NCBI RefSeq assembly: GCF_030409875.1
Contig: NZ_JAUFQR010000001.1
Coordinates: 3,968,001 to 4,032,000, forward strand
Direction: 5' to 3'
DNA: 64,000 bases
Source of the DNA: Chryseobacterium tructae
GTDB lineage: Bacteria; Bacteroidota; Bacteroidia; Flavobacteriales; Weeksellaceae
The notes beneath the pieces were generated by a model. It had not been told where the DNA came from. It made no database searches and saw nothing but the letters and a program-made list of their open reading frames with translations. This document shows positions 45,627 through 55,940 of the stretch, in pieces (positions within the stretch are counted from its first letter, which is position 1; each line of letters opens with the position of its first letter). The position numbers and the translations under genes are program-made.

Positions 45627-47684
45627 TTACCAGATTTTGATTCTGTCTTCCGGAGCTTTGTATAACTTGTCTCCTTTTTTCACGTCAAATGCTTTGTAGA
45701 ATGCATCAACGTTGATTAGCGGACCGAAACTTCTGAAGTAACCCGGAGAGTGCGGATCTGTCTTCACCTGATTGATCATATATTTTTCACTTGATAAAGT
45801 TCTCCAAACGGTTGCCCAGCTTAAGAAGAATCTCTGATCCTGAGTAAATCCACTGATTTTCCCTGGATTTCCTTTATCTTTCAAGTACATTTGAAGTGCA
45901 TCATAAGCAATGTTCACACCACCTAAGTCAGCGATATTTTCACCGTTTGTGAAAGTACCATTTACAAATGTTCCTTTTACAGGCTCATACTTATCATATT
46001 GAGAAGCTAGTGCTTTTGTTGCTTTTTCGAAGTTAGCTTTATCTTCCGGAGTCCACCAGTCTACTAAGTTCCCTTCAGCATCAAACTGAGCTCCTGAATC
46101 ATCGAATCCGTGGCTCATTTCGTGACCAATAACAGCACCAATTCCACCGAAGTTTACAGCAGCATCAGCTTTAGGATTGAAGAATGGCGGCTGAAGAATA
46201 GCAGCTGGGAAAACGATTTCGTTATATACTGGGTTATAGTAAGCATTTACAGTCTGTGGAGTCATTCCCCATTCTGTTTTATCAACCGGTTTTCCAATTT
46301 TAGCTAATTCTCTGTTATATTGCCACTCACCGATATTCTGAAGGTTTTTGTACAATGTACCTCCTTTCGATTCTGGAGTAATTTCTAATTTTGAATAGTC
46401 TTTCCATTTGTCAGGATAAGCTACTTTTACAGTGAATTTATTTAACTTCTGTAGTGCTTTTTCCTTAGTTGTAGAAGACATCCATGCCAGATTATTGATA
46501 TGAACTACGAAACTTTTCTTTAAATAGTCGATTAATTCAACCATTTGAGCTTTAGCTTCAGCAGGGAAGTATTTTTCAACATATAATTTACCGAAAGCTT
46601 CTCCAATATTTCTATTGATCAATTCAAATCCTCTCTTGTTTAAAGCTCTCTGCTCCTGTTGACCTCTTAGATATTTACCAAAGAAATCAAATTTCATATC
46701 TCCTAGTTTTTCACTTAGGTAAGAAGCACTTCCGTTGATCATGTGGAACTTCAGATAATCTTTAATTACCGGAAGATTCTGAGCATTCACTAATTTATCG
46801 AAGTTTTTATAATACCCTAGTTCACCGATGATTATTTTATCAGTATTTACTCCTACTTTTTTAAGGTAAGCCGGAAGATCTACTCCTTTTACCAAAGTAG
46901 AAAGTTCAGCCATTGTCTGAGGATTGTACTGAAGTGTATTGTCACGGCTTTGCTCGTTAGTCAGATATGTTTTTGCAATGCTTTTTTCATAGTCAACAAT
47001 CCCTTTTGCTGCAGCATCTGCATTTTTATATCCTAATTCTTTTAGCATTGAAGCTACATATTTCTGGTATTCAGCAATAGCTTCCGTATTCTTTTCATTT
47101 ACTTTCTGGTAGTAGTCTCTCCCTAATCCAAGAGAAGCTTCTCCTAAGTAAACCGCGTTCATGTTAGAGTTTTTCAGGTCAGCATATACTCCCCATCCGT
47201 AGAAGTTGTTTTCACCTTCTTTTGTTACAGATGCTAAATAATTCTGAAGATCAGCCATATTTTTGATGGCATCAATTTTATTTAGGTGATCCTGAATAGG
47301 CTTGATACCGTCAGCGTTTCTCTTCTGCATATTCATGTAAGAAGCATATAGATCCTGGATTTTTTTCCCTTCGCTTCCATCTGCAAACTTATCTTTCAAA
47401 AGAGAGTTCAGGATCGTCATGGAATTGTTATCCGTATCCTCTGCCAGTTTATTAAAGCTTCCCCAAGTCGGTTTATCGGATGGAATTTTCGCTGTTTTCA
47501 TCCAAGTTCCACTCACATAGTTATAAAAATCATCCTGTGGACGCACTGAAGTGTCCATTAAGCTAAGGTCTAAGCCTTTATCCGTATTGTTTACTGCTAC
47601 TTTAGCAGCTGTACCTTGTGCACTCATCGTATTTTGAGAGCAGATCCCTGCTATTAGAAACAAAGAAAGCGTTAGTTTTTTCAT
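45627..47684 (-). CDS. M13-family metallopeptidase, secreted
   Basis: 685 residues. Sec signal LTLSLFLIAGICSQNTMSAQ without lipobox. Same architecture as the neighbouring copy: DTSVRPQDDFYNYVSGTWMK, zinc site GHEMSHGFDDSG (about 520), ENIADLGG third-ligand block (about 582) and terminal EDRIKIW. The two proteins share long identical stretches, for example GNPGKISGFTQDQRFF, so they arose by tandem duplication. This copy should be free in the periplasm or exported while its partner is lipid-anchored. Confidence 0.93.
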   Translation of the reverse strand: MKKLTLSLFLIAGICSQNTMSAQGTAAKVAVNNTDKGLDLSLMDTSVRPQDDFYNYVSGTWMKTAKIPSDKPTWGSFNKLAEDTDNNSMTILNSLLKDKFADGSEGKKIQDLYASYMNMQKRNADGIKPIQDHLNKIDAIKNMADLQNYLASVTKEGENNFYGWGVYADLKNSNMNAVYLGEASLGLGRDYYQKVNEKNTEAIAEYQKYVASMLKELGYKNADAAAKGIVDYEKSIAKTYLTNEQSRDNTLQYNPQTMAELSTLVKGVDLPAYLKKVGVNTDKIIIGELGYYKNFDKLVNAQNLPVIKDYLKFHMINGSASYLSEKLGDMKFDFFGKYLRGQQEQRALNKRGFELINRNIGEAFGKLYVEKYFPAEAKAQMVELIDYLKKSFVVHINNLAWMSSTTKEKALQKLNKFTVKVAYPDKWKDYSKLEITPESKGGTLYKNLQNIGEWQYNRELAKIGKPVDKTEWGMTPQTVNAYYNPVYNEIVFPAAILQPPFFNPKADAAVNFGGIGAVIGHEMSHGFDDSGAQFDAEGNLVDWWTPEDKANFEKATKALASQYDKYEPVKGTFVNGTFTNGENIADLGGVNIAYDALQMYLKDKGNPGKISGFTQDQRFFLSWATVWRTLSSEKYMINQVKTDPHSPGYFRSFGPLINVDAFYKAFDVKKGDKLYKAPEDRIKIW

Positions 47685-47762
47685 TATGATAACAATTTTT
47701 ACAATATGTATGATTTATTTCTTATTTGTTACTTTTTTGTAAAATAATTTTTAATAAATGAT

Positions 47763-47904
47763 GGAAGCTGGAAGATTGGAGCTGGAGGTTATGAAAATCA
47801 TAAAGAAAACTACTCTATTTCTTTATATCTTTTAACAAAGTTTATTCGAACTCTCAGTAATAATACGACTAAAAGTAACTTTCAACCTCCAGCTTCCAGC
47901 CTCC
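47763..47904. repeat. Inverted repeat pair, possible small mobile remnant
   Basis: GCTGGAGGTT with GGAAGCTGGAAG at 47763-47790 faces AACCTCCAGCTTCCAGCC at 47884-47904, enclosing about 93 bp of A+T-rich DNA without an ORF. Size and ends fit a MITE-like or palindromic intergenic element; no flanking target duplication was recognised. Confidence 0.45.
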
Positions 47905-47906
47905 TT

Positions 47907-50900
47907 TTAAGATTCTGTTATCTCCTTTACATTTCCTGTACGTTTCAGGAATCCCCAGGATTGCATTTCGCCTTTCAATGCTTTTCTTAAACTTTTAAAT
48001 AATACAATATACATCAGCCATCGATATCCAAATCTTTGCGGAATGATATAGAGCAGATTCGTTAATTTCTCCCGTTGCATAATGAATGCAATCAAAGCCA
48101 GTGAGGCATCTACCAAAAGGAAAAGCAGATAATAATTAAATATCTTTCCTCCGTTTCCTGATAATAGTCCCAAGAACATAATCACGTCAGCCAATGGTGA
48201 AAAGAACGGGATAATATACTGGAACAATAAGATGTTCGGCATCGCCCAAAGTCCCAATCCTTTATATTTAGGATTAAGGAATGTTTGTCTTTGTTTCCAG
48301 AACATCTGCATAATTCCATAAGTCCAACGGAAACGTTGTTTCAAAAACTGTTTTACGGTTTCCGGAGCTTCTGTTACCGCAACAGCACTGTTTTCATTGG
48401 CAACGGTATAACCAGCTTTCAGGATTTTCACTGTAATATCACAATCTTCTGCCAGCGTATCGGAAGAATACCCACCTGCTTCAAGAATTACAGATCTCTT
48501 AAATGCTCCGATAGCTCCTGGAATTACAGTGATAGCATTGATGTTTGCATAAGCAAGTCTATCAAAATTCTGACTGGTTGTATATTCTATAGCCTGCCAT
48601 TTGGTTAGCCAGTTCACGGTATTTCCTACTTTCACATTTCCTGCTACTGCTGCGATTTTCTCTTCAGAACCTGCATTCAGAAATCTTGCGATCAGATATT
48701 TCACAGCATCTTGCTGCAACTTGGTATCGGCATCTATACAGACTACATATTCAGCATCTGTTTGTGAAATTCCAAAGTTTAGCGCGGTCGCCTTCCCCCC
48801 ATTTGTTTTGGTAAATATTTTTAACGCCGGATGATCCGGAAATGCTGCTTTAGCTTTTTCATAAGTGGAATCTTTACTTCCATCATCCACCATAATGATA
48901 GTAAAGTTCGGGTAGGTCTGCTTTAATAAATTATTTAAAGAAGAAACAATATTAACCTCTTCATTATAAGCAGGCACAATAATGGAAACCTTTGGATAGG
49001 ATTCTAAAATAGGAAACTCTCCAAGCTTTTTCTCTTTTTTTCTTTCTTTAAAAGCCCAGTACGCCATCAGGATCAATCTTATCAATCCTAGCACTATGAA
49101 AATCGTGAATAGAGCTACCAAAAAGTGACTGATTCCATAAATTGCAGTGGCCAATACCAAATTAAGCTGCATTACATAATAAGATTTTGTTTTCGGAACT
49201 TCCGGCATCAGTTCACTTTTGCTTTTATGCAGAATACTGGCTAGATTGGTAAAATGATATCCTTGTTTCTGAAGGGTAGGAATTAAGATCTTCAAAGCTT
49301 TTACGGTTTCTTCTCTCGTATCACCTCCGGCATCATGAAGCAGTATAATATTTCCTCTCTGTTGTTTGATTCCTGCCATTACACGTTTTACGATCTCATC
49401 AGCTTTTATTCCCGGCTGCCAATCTTCAGGATCTATATTTTCCCCAATATCAAGGTAGTTTTGCTGTCTTGCCAATGCCACTGGAATAATTTCTTCTGAA
49501 GTTGTTGGCTCAGAGTCTGCGTTATAAGGAGCACGGAAAAGAATTGTACTGTGTCCTGTTATACATTCTATCAGAAGTCTTGTCAGTTTCAGCTCAAGTA
49601 AAGCTCTTTGCGGGCTCACTTTCGCCACATTCTCATGGGTAAAGGTGTGATTTCCTATTTCATGGCCTTCACGGTAGATTCTTTTAACCAATGGTAAATT
49701 CTTTTCAGCATTTAAACCAACTAAAAAGAAGGCTGCAGGAACATGATATTTAGATAATATATCCAATACCTGAGGAGTGTACGTTTCATCTGGCCCATCA
49801 TCAAATGTCAATACAAGTTCTTTTTGCGGAGCACTTCCGTATTTTTTCACCTCATAAGAACTTGGATAAGTAATATAATTTTCATCCGTAATGATTTTCT
49901 CCTTCGGATCTATTTCCACTGCAATTTTCCCGTCATGAGGGGTATTCAAAACATCCAAAACTTCACCATCGCCGATATAATCTACCATGGTCTGTCCTTT
50001 TACATTCTCAAAGGTTTTTAAATTTAATTTAGAAAGTCCTGCAAATGTAAGATCCTTGTCATAGAAATTCCAGACTCTGCTGTCTTCACTTCCTAATCTC
50101 CAAAGGGCTGTTCCTGCTAATGGATATTCGGATGAAAAACGCATGGTATTAAAAATAGACGCTGCATCATTAAAAAATACAGTATGGGTATTATTTTTAG
50201 AATCCGTATAAGAATAATTGAGATTAAAGGTATTGTCATTAAAATCAATCACGGCTTTACTGGCACTGGCTTTGGTAATGGCCTGCATATAGGTAACCGA
50301 AGTATTATCATCCTTGTTGGAGCTCCAATCATAACCATATGCTCCCAGTCCAAGAATAATCTTGTGAGGAGAAGTTTGTTTAACAACTTTACCTGTTTGA
50401 GCTTCAATCCATTTCTGTGAAGAACCGGCCCTGCATCACTTCCTGCTGAATACTCATCATAAGCCATCAGTACAAAGTAATCTACATAAGGATCTAATCT
50501 TGGAATATTGTAATCATCATTATCCGTCATAATATCCATAGTCACCAATAACTGATTCTTTTTGAATGTTTCTGAAAGCTCTTTCATAAAAGCGATCAGG
50601 TTATCATCAGAATTCAGATTCATATCTTCAAAGTCGATATTGATTCCTTTGAAGTTATATTTTAAACATTGCTGAGTAATTTTTTGAATCAGGCCCGTTC
50701 TTTTTTTAGGATCATTCAACACTTTTGCCAATCCTTCTGAACGGAATTCTCTGTCTGAGTTATTACTCAACATCGGCATCGCGGCCACTCCGGTTCTCTT
50801 GATCACTTTATACCCTTCAGGGTCTACATTGGTTTTCAGATCTCCTGTTTTGGGATCAATAAAAAACCATTCCGGAAATACAAGATTGACATGTCTGATA

Positions 50901-51304
50901 TTTCGTTTCAAAGACATCAGAGACTGAGGATCCCATGCTACATAAAATGCAGATCGAATCCCACCCGGAAACTGAGCCCAGTTTCTGTTTTGATTTTTAT
51001 ATCTTTCTGCTCTTGCTTTTTGAATTTTGGCAAGATTGGTATGAATTGTTTTTTCGGAAATAAAACTTCTGAAGCCTTTGTATTCTTTAGAAATTTTATT
51101 CTCCTGAAGATAGGGTTTATTGGCTGTAATGACAGCTTTATAGTCTTCCTTAAAAGGAATTTTCGGACTTCTGTCCAGGGTCATCATCAGTCCTAAGGCC
51201 AAAAGAAGAAGTACCGCAACAAAAATAAAGATACGGCTTCCCCATTGTACTTTTTTCCAGCGTTTTTTGCTGTTGGTCTGAAAAATCTGTTTGGAATTTT
51301 CCAC
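47907..51304 (-). CDS. GH18 - polysaccharide deacetylase - GT2 fusion enzyme, frameshift at about 50423
   Basis: The 5' frame (51304-50249) and 3' frame (50288-47907) join if one A is added at coding-strand TT/AA near 50423: DEYSAGSDAGPV then SSQKWIEAQTGKVV. Repaired length 1132. One membrane anchor at about 20-45. About 60-360 is GH18-like with FKGINIDFEDMNL holding the catalytic Glu. About 400-600 is a NodB deacetylase (LTFDDGP, GNHTFTHENV, LFRAPYNAD). About 660-1100 is a GT2 synthase (VPAYNEE, VDDGSKDS, DADTK, EDCD, QRFRWTYG) with several C-terminal membrane segments. It probably builds, trims and deacetylates a beta-linked GlcNAc polymer. Confidence 0.88.
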
Positions 51305-51393
51305 GATTTTAAAATTTTAATGAATGATTTTCAAAAAGTGTGAAAAAGCACATTAAAATTAATTAAAAAAAAATTAAAAAAGAAGAACTTACA

Positions 51394-52644
51394 TTATGGA
51401 TTTATTAAAAGACCAACAAGATCCTGAATCACCTTCTGGGATACAAAATTCATAAAGTCTAATCGTTCCAGATGTGGCATATATAATTTCGAGGTAATCT
51501 CCTGATTATTGATGCGCATGGTGTAGAAAACTGTTCCTATATCTTTTCCATCCTCCCCTTTTCCAGGGCCGGCAACTCCGGTAGTAGAAAGGGAAATATT
51601 CGTTTCAAACAATTCCTGACATCCTTTTGCCATTTCCTGTGCTACCTGCTCACTGACTACGGTAAACTGATCCACCGTTTCCTTGGAAACATTCAGTATT
51701 TTTATTTTTTTTTCTGTGGCATAAGCTACTATTCCGCCTAAAAAGTATCTGGAACTTCCGCCCACTGATGTAATCATTTTTGCCAGTTCTCCTCCGGTAC
51801 AGCTCTCTGCCGTTGAAATGGTCAGCTTTCTTTCAGTAAGAATTTCTGCCAGGATATTTTCAATTTTATCTTCAGATACTGCAATTACATTATCCTTTAT
51901 CAGAGGAAGCAATTTTTGGATTTCGTCTTCGGTCTCTTGTTTCAAGGTTTCTTCATGGTCTCCAGAGGCTGTTATTCTTAGTTTCACCCTGGTTCCTACC
52001 GGAAGATAAGACAATGAAATATTTTCAGGAAGAGCAAGTTCCCAGTCTTCAATCGTATCTGCAAGAATACTTTCAGGAATACCTACTACAGAAACAATTC
52101 TTGAATGTATATAATTAAGATTAAATTTTTCCTGTAAATAAGGAATGATCTGATCTTTGATCAATGGTTTTACTTCATAGGGAACGCCAGGTAAGCTATA
52201 GCTTAATTTTCCATTCAGCTCCATCATCATGCAGGGTGCTGTACCGAAGTAGTTTTGAAAAACAATGGATTTTGTAGGAACAAAAGCCTGTTCTTTATTT
52301 CTTTCCAGAATATCCGCACGTCCACGTCTTTCCATATATCCTTTAAGATGATTAAAAGTTACCTCATCCAAGGCTATTTCGTCATTGAAAAACTCAGCAA
52401 GTGCTTTTTTAGTTTTATCATCCCTTGTTGGCCCCAGACCACCGGTGGTAATAATGAGATCTCCCAATTCAAAAGCTTGGCTTAATGTATTTTTAATGGT
52501 ATCAATTTCGTCTGAAATGGTAAAGATCTGTACAACCTTTATCCCGATATTTTTAAGTTCAGAGGCAATAAAATTGGAATTGGTATCTATCGTATTTCCG
52601 GAGAGGATTTCATCACCAATAGTGATCAGGACTGCTTTTTCCAT
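51394..52644 (-). CDS. cinA: CinA-family protein (NMN deamidase)
   Basis: 416 residues, full length. N-terminal MoCF_biosynth/COG1058 domain opens with AVLITIGDEILSGNTIDTNS and contains TTGGLGPTRDDKT and SLPGVPYE. The C-terminal CinA domain holds TISTAESCTGGELAKMITSVGGSS (split about 280-303) and VAGPGKGEDGKDIGTV, the NMN amidase site. It hydrolyses NMN amide in pyridine nucleotide recycling. Stands alone, convergent with nothing on its right. Confidence 0.93.
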   Translation of the reverse strand: MEKAVLITIGDEILSGNTIDTNSNFIASELKNIGIKVVQIFTISDEIDTIKNTLSQAFELGDLIITTGGLGPTRDDKTKKALAEFFNDEIALDEVTFNHLKGYMERRGRADILERNKEQAFVPTKSIVFQNYFGTAPCMMMELNGKLSYSLPGVPYEVKPLIKDQIIPYLQEKFNLNYIHSRIVSVVGIPESILADTIEDWELALPENISLSYLPVGTRVKLRITASGDHEETLKQETEDEIQKLLPLIKDNVIAVSEDKIENILAEILTERKLTISTAESCTGGELAKMITSVGGSSRYFLGGIVAYATEKKIKILNVSKETVDQFTVVSEQVAQEMAKGCQELFETNISLSTTGVAGPGKGEDGKDIGTVFYTMRINNQEITSKLYMPHLERLDFMNFVSQKVIQDLVGLLINP

Positions 52645-52721
52645 ATATCAGATTCTTGAAAAAAATTCTCCTGCAAATGACGGAAAAATATGCGGCTGTG
52701 GCAATATAAATTGATTTTTTC

Positions 52722-52729
52722 TATTTTTG
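52722..52729 (+). promoter_or_regulatory. -7 promoter box of the DUF7832-like gene
   Basis: TATTTTTG matches TAnnTTTG, 19 bp before the ATG. Confidence 0.6.
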
Positions 52730-52748
52730 AGGGAAATTAGTTAAAGTT

Positions 52749-53221
52749 ATGTCTAAATATGATGATGCCTCATGGCATTATGGTGGTGAATTTCCTGAAG
52801 GGCTTCCTCAAAAAAATGGAGCAACGCATACCGGTATGTTCCTGAACTGGTGTATCAATAATGATCTGATCTCTGATGAATTGAAGGAAGATAATGAAGA
52901 AGAAATAGAAAAATAAAGCGAAGAGAAATTACAGGTGCAGAATTTATCATGGATTCCTGTGATGGAAAATTCTCTGAATATGATCTAAACGATCTGGGAA
53001 ATAGCTTTGCAAAAGATTATTATGCAGACGATACCGATTTTGGAAACAGATACAGTTCATTTGCTGATGACTTCGTGAATCTTTTTGATGCTAAAGCAGA
53101 GGAAAACGACTATGAATATGAAACCTTCTACCATATTGAAGATACCTACGAAAATTATGATCTGATGAAACAGCTCATTGATTATCGTTTTGGAGAGTGG
53201 AAGGAATATATTAAAGGATAA
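52749..53221 (+). CDS. DUF7832-like acidic protein, frameshift at about 52911
   Basis: The 5' frame reads MSKYDDASWHYGGEFPEGLP and NGATHTGMFLNWCINNDL, then stops after EEEIEK at a run of five A (52909-52913). One extra A reads EIEKIKRREITGAEFIMD into the downstream frame, which ends at 53221. Repaired length 157. This matches my memory of a small acidic family (DUF7832) with a WHYGG...ATHTG block. No signal peptide; cytoplasmic. Function unknown. Convergent with the lipocalin gene across a shared terminator. Confidence 0.75.
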
Positions 53222-53232
53222 AAACTGAAGAG

Positions 53233-53272
53233 TAAAAAGGCAATTTTGCAACTTTGTGATATTGCCTTTTTA
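53233..53272. terminator. Bidirectional terminator
   Basis: AAAAAGGCAAT / ATTGCCTTTTT stem of 11 bp with a 16-base loop between convergent genes. Confidence 0.75.
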
Positions 53273-53278
53273 CCTTAC

Positions 53279-53821
53279 TTATTGATTATGCTTCACCCAG
53301 ATCAGTTTATCTGTATTATATCCAATTTTCTGGGCTTTTTCAATAAAACGTTGTCGGATACTTTCCGGAAGAGAAGTCGTTCGGGAGAGAATCCAAAGAT
53401 ATTTTAAACTGCTTCCTGCCACCAGAGCATATTGATAGTCTTCATCAATATCAATCACATTATATCCTGCCCAAATGGGTTTAAAGAAAGACACTTTCAA
53501 TCGAGCTTCGGTTTTATCTTTAACAAATTTGGCTTCACCAATGGATTCCTGCCAAAGTTTTTTGGTATAATCATACCCTTTGTTTTTAACATGAACCGTT
53601 CCATCCGGATTTTCGGAATATTCTGCGGTGACATTATCCATATTTTTCTCAAACCTATAATCGAATCGGGCAATTTCGTACCATCGTCCAAGATATTTTT
53701 TTACATCAAAATTCTGTACTGCTACAGCTCCTCTCGGAATTCCAACAGAATATGAATGAAAAGCAATATAGGCTAAAGCTCCCAACGAAACGGGAAGAAT
53801 AATTTTGTGAAGAGTTTTCAT
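53279..53821 (-). CDS. Bacterial lipocalin (Blc-like)
   Basis: 180 residues. N-terminal hydrophobic segment (ILPVSLGALAYIAF) without lipobox Cys, so a signal or anchor rather than the lipoprotein signal of E. coli Blc. The lipocalin signature is complete: YLGRWYEIARFDYRFEKNM (about 43-60), later YQYALVAGSSLKYLWILSRT (about 130-148), and the C-terminal Arg-x-rich helix. It binds lipids or other hydrophobic ligands in the envelope. Confidence 0.92.
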   Translation of the reverse strand: MKTLHKIILPVSLGALAYIAFHSYSVGIPRGAVAVQNFDVKKYLGRWYEIARFDYRFEKNMDNVTAEYSENPDGTVHVKNKGYDYTKKLWQESIGEAKFVKDKTEARLKVSFFKPIWAGYNVIDIDEDYQYALVAGSSLKYLWILSRTTSLPESIRQRFIEKAQKIGYNTDKLIWVKHNQ

Positions 53822-53894
53822 AACAATGTATTTTGTGTGGTTCTGAAGAAAACGTCAAAAATAGTGCCTTTGCGCTGTTAAGGAACGATAAATT

Positions 53895-54629
53895 CTAAGA
53901 AAAGACCTTCAGGAAATTATCTTTAAAACTTCCCGAAACTTCAATTTCAGTATCATCAGTAAGCATTACCGTTCCGCTTTTATGATAAGATTTCACAAAA
54001 GAGGTATTGATAATATGGGAACGGTGAACCCTCACAAAAGGACTTTCCAAAAGATCATCGAAATGTTTCAAAAACCGACAGACCATTTTCTTTGAACCAT
54101 CCGTAAGATATACCTGGGTAAAGTTTCCGTCGGCTTGAAGTCTTACAATATCTTCTGTTTTTACCACATCAAACCCTTGCAAGGTTGGAAGGATAAGTTG
54201 TTGCTTTTCAGGTTTTAACTTCAGGTTCTCCAGCAAAATTTTATTCCGGTTAAGTTCTTCCTTTTTCTCAATACTTTCAACCACCTTATTCACCGCCAGA
54301 ATCAGTTCCTGGATATCAATCGGTTTTAGAATATAGTAACTGGCCGACTTATTTAAAGCTTGTAAAGAGTATTGTGAAAATGCCGTAATGAAAATGGTTT
54401 CATAAGAAAAGTCTTTGGTAGCTTCCAGTACATCAAATGCGTTTCCGAAAGGCATTTCCACGTCTAAAAACACCAATTGAGGCTGTTTTTCTGCAATTAA
54501 AGGAACAGCTTCTTTAATATTTTCTGCTTCACCCAGAATTTCTACCTGCGGGCAATATTTGGTAAGATAGCTTCTCAATACTTCTCTTGCGATCAGTTCA
54601 TCATCTACGATTACAGCTTTAATTTTCAT
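53895..54629 (-). CDS. LytTR-type response regulator
   Basis: 244 residues. Receiver domain at 1-120: AVIVDDELIAREVL with the acidic pair, phospho-acceptor Asp in LVFLDVEMPFG (about 56), the Thr/Ser switch in ITAFSQ, and Lys in YYILKPID (about 104). LytTR DNA-binding domain at about 145-244 with VRLQADGNFTQVYLTDG and FVRVHRSHIIN. Such regulators bind two direct repeats about 21 bp apart, and such repeats occur upstream of the kinase, SIMPL and DUF4139 genes. Its partner is probably the TPR kinase at 56677. Own -7 box at 54650. Confidence 0.93.
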   Translation of the reverse strand: MKIKAVIVDDELIAREVLRSYLTKYCPQVEILGEAENIKEAVPLIAEKQPQLVFLDVEMPFGNAFDVLEATKDFSYETIFITAFSQYSLQALNKSASYYILKPIDIQELILAVNKVVESIEKKEELNRNKILLENLKLKPEKQQLILPTLQGFDVVKTEDIVRLQADGNFTQVYLTDGSKKMVCRFLKHFDDLLESPFVRVHRSHIINTSFVKSYHKSGTVMLTDDTEIEVSGSFKDNFLKVFS

Positions 54630-54649
54630 TGGAATTTGATATTAGATTG

Positions 54650-54657
54650 CAAAGATA
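54650..54657 (-). promoter_or_regulatory. -7 promoter box of the LytTR regulator
   Basis: TATCTTTG on the minus strand, 20 bp before the ATG. Confidence 0.65.
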
Positions 54658-54713
54658 AGTTTCAGATGCAAATTAGGAATATTTGACCATCTTTGCAATC
54701 TTCCTATAACAAC

Positions 54714-55130
54714 TTATAGCTTTTTCCATTTCCAGGCATACACGACGATCAATATCGTAATGATGCATTCTACGGCTGCAAGAAAAACATAAAATAGATA
54801 CCATTCTGAAAAGGATGAAATACCAATAAGCAGCATTACCACAGTAAAAAAAATTCCAAAAACAATATTGAGAATCCTGTTGATGACCGGTTTCAGGATA
54901 AGGGAAAGAAATACCATGACAGCAGGTATTGCCAATACTACCGCTGCCATTAATAAATTCAGTGGAGAATTCAATAAATTATGCCCGTCTACAAGCCCTT
55001 GGGTTTTCCCTGGAGTATACAACTCAAAATAATCCCCATATAAGTAACATAATGTAACAGAGCCCCAAAGACCAGCAAGTATAATTTTGACATTTACCGG
55101 AGTGTCTTCAAATTTAATAGAATTGTTCAT
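54714..55130 (-). CDS. Four-helix membrane protein (DUF6326-like)
   Basis: 138 residues with four hydrophobic segments (about 14-34, 54-78, 83-105, 110-132), a short Lys-rich tail (YAWKWKKL), no catalytic motif. Blocks like YLYGDYFELYTPGKTQGL resemble a family I recall as DUF6326, with moderate certainty. It starts 14 bp after the DUF4386-like gene, so they probably share a transcript. Confidence 0.65.
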   Translation of the reverse strand: MNNSIKFEDTPVNVKIILAGLWGSVTLCYLYGDYFELYTPGKTQGLVDGHNLLNSPLNLLMAAVVLAIPAVMVFLSLILKPVINRILNIVFGIFFTVVMLLIGISSFSEWYLFYVFLAAVECIITILIVVYAWKWKKL

Positions 55131-55144
55131 AAGACATATTAGTT

Positions 55145-55846
55145 TTAATGAATATTATTAATTGATTTATTCCTAACTCCTACAATCAACAACCACAGGC
55201 ACATTCCTATTTCCCCTATTGAAGCTGGCAGTGTTATATATCCTGATATGGCATAATCCTGAAAATCTGGAATCAGAATTCTACTAAAGACATTCATGAT
55301 ATAACCGAAGCAACCCAACATTAAAAAAACACCTAAAATTTTGGGTAAGAAACCTGATCTGTACACCAGATACCCCAATGGAAATAACCAAAGCCCCCAG
55401 AAAATCTGAACAATTAAAATTCCTTTATTATAATTGCTTAGCAGAAGCATTACCTGAGCCTGTAATTGTCTGGAATCAAATACTTTTAAATAATCCGCTC
55501 CCTCAACCAGGGTAAGTACAGAAAATTTATTTTGTAAATTAATCAATGAAATAGGAACACTTATTATGGCAAAAATCACCATCAATCTTGCTGCATTTTT
55601 ATTAGTTTCTTTTAGCAGCTGATACAAAGCTAAAGGGAGCAATGTAAAAGCAATATAACAAAGCATACTGCTTGCAATTCCCGACCTGAAAAGAAAATTG
55701 GATGAAGAAATATGATGAAAAGTAAGTCCCGGATCTTCTTTTACAATAAGTTGTGAGGGTACATACATTAGACTGTAAAAACCGGTTATGATGACAACAA
55801 GATAAATAAATCCTGCTAATCGGGCTGTTTTATTATTGATACTCAT
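55145..55846 (-). CDS. DUF4386-family membrane protein
   Basis: 233 residues with about six hydrophobic segments. The DUF4386 opening is NNKTARLAGFIYLVVIITGFYS split at 4-25, then LFRSGIASSMLCYIAF and the repeated LIVQIFWGLWLFPLGYLVYR block. Function unknown. It lies upstream of the small membrane gene at 54714 and after a secreted hypothetical protein, same strand. Confidence 0.8.
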   Translation of the reverse strand: MSINNKTARLAGFIYLVVIITGFYSLMYVPSQLIVKEDPGLTFHHISSSNFLFRSGIASSMLCYIAFTLLPLALYQLLKETNKNAARLMVIFAIISVPISLINLQNKFSVLTLVEGADYLKVFDSRQLQAQVMLLLSNYNKGILIVQIFWGLWLFPLGYLVYRSGFLPKILGVFLMLGCFGYIMNVFSRILIPDFQDYAISGYITLPASIGEIGMCLWLLIVGVRNKSINNIH

Positions 55847-55940
55847 CTGGTTAGTTTTTAAACTAATAAGACGAGGTTAATATAAATTTTGTTACAGTGA
55901 AAAGTAATTATAATTGTTTTAATAAAAGGAGGTTAGAAGA

